This document shows, one piece after another, positions 6,563-7,963 of a stretch of 7,963 bases of DNA. Source of the DNA: Thermohalobaculum sp039030915 (GTDB lineage: Bacteria; Pseudomonadota; Alphaproteobacteria; Rhodobacterales; Rhodobacteraceae). The stretch's first letter is position 1. Each line of letters opens with the position of its first letter. The position numbers and the translations under genes were made by a program. The notes beneath the pieces are model-generated. The model saw only the letters and a program-made list of their open reading frames with translations. It did no database searches and was not told where the DNA came from. Location of the stretch: NCBI GenBank assembly GCA_039030915.1, contig JBCCDG010000169.1:1-7963 (forward strand). Direction: 5' to 3'.

Positions 6563-6588
6563 GCGAAAACCGGCTCACGCCGGTATTC
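6563..6588 (-). terminator. Intrinsic terminator downstream of the small membrane protein gene
   Basis: On the minus strand ACCGGC (6584-6579), loop GTGA, GCCGGT (6574-6569) is followed directly by a short T-run (TTTT counting the last stem base, then CGC). It begins 46 nt after the stop of the small minus-strand gene at 6631. It is the clearest stem plus T-run in the window, although the stem is only 6 bp and the T-run is short. It would also insulate the J-domain gene downstream on the same strand. Confidence 0.55.
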
Positions 6589-6630
6589 GACTCAAAGCCC
6601 GGTCGCCGAACCTGTCCGGCGCCACTCCGC

Positions 6631-6768
6631 TCAGCGGCGAGGGTCGCGCTGACGAGGGTCGTGCTCTTCGACCCGAATGCGGATTGGCTGACGCTCCTCG
6701 GGCCGAGACGCGTGCATGGCCGCATAGCCGAGCGCCACCATAAACGCGATGCAGACAGCCAGGATCAT
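6631..6768 (-). CDS. Small single-pass membrane protein, 45 residues, hypothetical
   Basis: Starting at the ATG at 6768, this frame gives MILAVCIAFMVALGYAAMHA, one hydrophobic segment of about 18-20 residues, followed by a highly charged Arg/Glu/Asp/Pro tail (SRPEERQPIRIRVEEHDPRQ, then RDPRR) and a stop at 6631. By the positive-inside rule the tail is probably cytoplasmic. Support for a real gene: GGGAGAA five bases before the ATG, a textbook membrane-segment-plus-basic-tail composition, and an intrinsic terminator downstream. The same frame stays open upstream to 7068, but that part has low-complexity, non-protein-like composition. I do not recognise a family, and no function is proposed. 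It lies alone between the J-domain gene (same strand, 201 bp away) and the divergent two-gene unit at 7068. Confidence 0.6.
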   Translation of the reverse strand: MILAVCIAFMVALGYAAMHASRPEERQPIRIRVEEHDPRQRDPRR

Positions 6769-7067
6769 TCCGGTTCTCCCATTGCAGACATATCCAAGGT
6801 AGTGCGTCTCGCCGGCCGCGTCCATCATATCATGCCGCGTCAGGCTGTCCGGCGGCCTGCATTCGCGCAAATGCCGCCGGTCCGTCGCCCGTTCACCATT
6901 GCAACCAACCCTTCGTTCGCCATCGTGGCACGGCGTCGGCGGTGTCGGGACCGAAGTGATTCGCGGCGCCGTGCCTGCGCAGCCGTCGCCGCTGCAGCGC
7001 TGCCCTTGCCCGCGCCGCCGGGCCGTGGGAGGACACGGCATCGCGGCAGCCGGAGCGCGGGGGGTCA
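6769..7067. other. Divergent intergenic region, no gene seen
   Basis: These 299 bp separate the small minus-strand gene from the plus-strand membrane protein gene and should hold both promoters. Frames crossing it on either strand are open only because of high G+C and give Arg/Ala/Pro-rich, non-protein-like translations. One -10-like hexamer, TATGAT on the minus strand near 6829, matches consensus at five of six positions but lacks a convincing -35. No tRNA, long repeat or other RNA motif was recognised. Confidence 0.5.
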
Positions 7068-7280
7068 ATGCAGTTCCTTCTCATCGCGGGGCTTGGCCTC
7101 GTCGCCGTCGGCCTCTTCCTGATCGGCCGGGTCATCCTGCGCGCCCGCCGCCTTTCCCGCGATCCGGGCTCCGAAGACGCCGACGCCGCGTTCCGCCGGC
7201 TCATCCTCGAGAACGGTATCGGCCTCGGTCTCGCCTTTCTTGGCATGGCCCTGGTGCTGGCCGGCGGCATACTGGGCTGA
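7068..7280 (+). CDS. Small two-helix membrane protein, hypothetical
   Basis: The 70-residue protein has two predicted transmembrane helices: about 3-24 (FLLIAGLGLVAVGLFLIGRV) and about 48-69 (NGIGLGLAFLGMALVLAGGI). A charged loop joins them (LRARRLSRDPGSEDADAAFR). The Arg-rich loop suggests that it faces the cytoplasm with both termini outside. The ATG follows a purine-rich GGAGCGCGGGGGG stretch. The stop is 8 nt before the MOSC gene start, so the two are almost certainly co-transcribed. No named domain is recognised. It may be an accessory membrane partner of the MOSC protein, but that rests only on adjacency. Confidence 0.75.
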   Translation: MQFLLIAGLGLVAVGLFLIGRVILRARRLSRDPGSEDADAAFRRLILENGIGLGLAFLGMALVLAGGILG

Positions 7281-7288
7281 GCCGGGTC

Positions 7289-7759
7289 ATGGAGACGATC
7301 GCCGCCCTCACCGCCCGCCATGCCGGCGACGAGCGGGTCACATGGATCGGCATCCGGCCAGAGCGGCGCGAAACACTCCTCGCGCTCGACGCGGTGACCA
7401 TCGGCCCGGCAGGTCTCGACGGGGACCACCGCGCCAGGCCCGGAAAGCGCGCCGTCACGCTTCTGCAGGCCGAGCACCTGGCCGTGATCGCGGCGCTCAC
7501 GGGCCGCGAGACGGTGCCGCCGGAGGTCTTGCGACGGAACATCGCCGTTGCCGGTATCAACCTCCTCGGCCTGAGGAACCGCCGGTTCCGCGTCGGCGAG
7601 GCGGTACTCGAAGGCAGCGGGCTCTGCGCACCCTGCTCGCGCATGGAGACAGCGCTCGGCCATGGCGGCTACAACGCGGTGCGCGGCCATGGCGGGATCA
7701 CGGCCAGCGTTGTCGCCCCGGGCCGGATCCGCCTCGGCGACACCGTGGCACCGCTCTGA
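7289..7759 (+). CDS. MOSC domain-containing protein
   Basis: The 156-residue protein is a stand-alone MOSC (molybdenum cofactor sulfurase C-terminal) domain, a beta-barrel fold thought to carry a sulfur on a conserved cysteine and to be used with molybdenum cofactor or in detoxification, as in YiiM and mARC. Visible motifs: WIGIRPERRE (19-28), GLDGDHRARPGKRAVTLLQAEHL (42-64; the GL.GD.R and R.VTL.Q. signatures), PEVLRRNIAVAGINLLGL (78-95; RNI motif) and GSGLCAPCSRME (109-120), with Cys116 as the likely sulfur-carrying residue and Cys113 two residues before the Ala-Pro pair's end. The domain is complete and ends with the usual barrel strand IRLGDTV. The ATG at 7289 overlaps no upstream gene and has only a weak ribosome site (GAGCCGG), so translation may be coupled to the preceding membrane protein. 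The substrate is unknown. Confidence 0.9.
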   Translation: METIAALTARHAGDERVTWIGIRPERRETLLALDAVTIGPAGLDGDHRARPGKRAVTLLQAEHLAVIAALTGRETVPPEVLRRNIAVAGINLLGLRNRRFRVGEAVLEGSGLCAPCSRMETALGHGGYNAVRGHGGITASVVAPGRIRLGDTVAPL

Positions 7760-7963
7760 CCCACTCCCACCCGCCGGCCCGATGTTTGTCGCTGGCAGTC
7801 TATTCTGTGGTTGATGTTCCTCACCTTGTTTATTCGTATCGACCATTGCCCCGTGACGGGGAACAGCAACCATCAGGAAGTTGAATCGGGCTTGCAGGGT
7901 TCCACAGTTCAGGCTTGTGCTCCCTTTCGAAGCCCCTTACGTTTCAGTTAAAAAAAATCCACC
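7760..7963. other. A+T-richer non-coding end of the window
   Basis: No coding frame is supported in these 204 bp. The sequence is clearly poorer in G+C than the rest and ends near a run of eight A (7948-7958 region). It holds a small perfect hairpin CCCCG-TGA-CGGGG (7849-7861) without a T-run. It is probably the untranslated and promoter region of a gene beyond the right edge, or the 3' trailer of the MOSC unit. Confidence 0.5.

Noticed and set aside
6769..7068. N-terminal extension of the small minus-strand membrane protein to a start at 7068.
   Set aside because: The extra 100 residues look non-coding, and the internal ATG at 6768 has a good ribosome site directly before the hydrophobic helix.
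7849..7861. CCCCG-TGA-CGGGG hairpin after the MOSC gene as a terminator.
   Set aside because: The stem is only 5 bp and no T-run follows on either strand, so it is not convincing.
6893..7873. A 326-codon minus-strand frame opposite the 70-residue membrane protein and the MOSC gene.
   Set aside because: It has no recognisable domain and an extreme Arg/Pro/Ala composition. The plus strand has conserved MOSC motifs in the same place.
1..7963. Defence system, mobile element, CRISPR array or biosynthetic cluster.
   Set aside because: No transposase, integrase, nuclease, spaced direct repeats or assembly-line enzyme is present. The genes are housekeeping or small accessory types.

Overview
The window is very GC-rich, compact bacterial chromosome. 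Its gene content (dnaX–ybaB with an adjacent SRP RNA, a Sll1863-type coiled-coil protein, NudC, a TerB–DnaJ protein that reads MSIW..., and a MOSC protein) points to an alphaproteobacterium, most likely of the Rhodobacterales. This is a judgement from protein sequence and gene order, not from a database search. No transposase, integrase, phage gene, CRISPR array or tRNA is visible. It looks like core and near-core housekeeping sequence.

Layout. (1) Positions 1-3322, minus strand: an operon-like run dnaX > ybaB > a DDAH/arginine-deiminase-fold hydrolase. dnaX and ybaB overlap by ATGA, and ybaB is 8 nt from the hydrolase, which runs off the left edge a few codons before its expected end. (2) Positions 3323-3943: a divergent plus-strand gene for a 95-residue coiled-coil protein with a very strong Shine-Dalgarno sequence, then the small (4.5S-type) SRP RNA on the minus strand, upstream of dnaX. 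A perfect 13-bp inverted repeat sits at the 5' side of the RNA gene. (3) Positions 4031-5722, plus strand: nudC (NADH pyrophosphatase), a 267-bp gap with an inverted repeat at its end, and a small flavin reductase. (4) Positions 5731-6429, minus strand: a TerB + J-domain co-chaperone convergent with the flavin reductase. (5) Positions 6430-7067: mostly non-coding, but with a 45-codon single-pass membrane microprotein gene on the minus strand that has its own ribosome binding site and an intrinsic terminator. (6) Positions 7068-7759, plus strand: a 70-residue two-helix membrane protein followed 8 nt later by a MOSC-domain protein. (7) Positions 7760-7963: non-coding and noticeably richer in A+T, ending in an A8 run.

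How the genes relate. DnaX (clamp-loader ATPase) and YbaB (nucleoid-associated protein) form the widely conserved replication/recombination pair. In many bacteria recR follows; here a guanidino-modifying hydrolase occupies that position. SRP RNA upstream of dnaX is also a recurrent bacterial arrangement, but here a coiled-coil gene on the opposite strand separates them. The remaining genes (NAD(H) decapping and turnover, FMN reduction, co-chaperone, MOSC sulfur carrier) share no evident pathway. I see no convincing undescribed multi-gene system. The most interesting items are the small membrane protein gene, the convergent coiled-coil/SRP RNA arrangement with its inverted repeat, and the hydrolase in the recR position.
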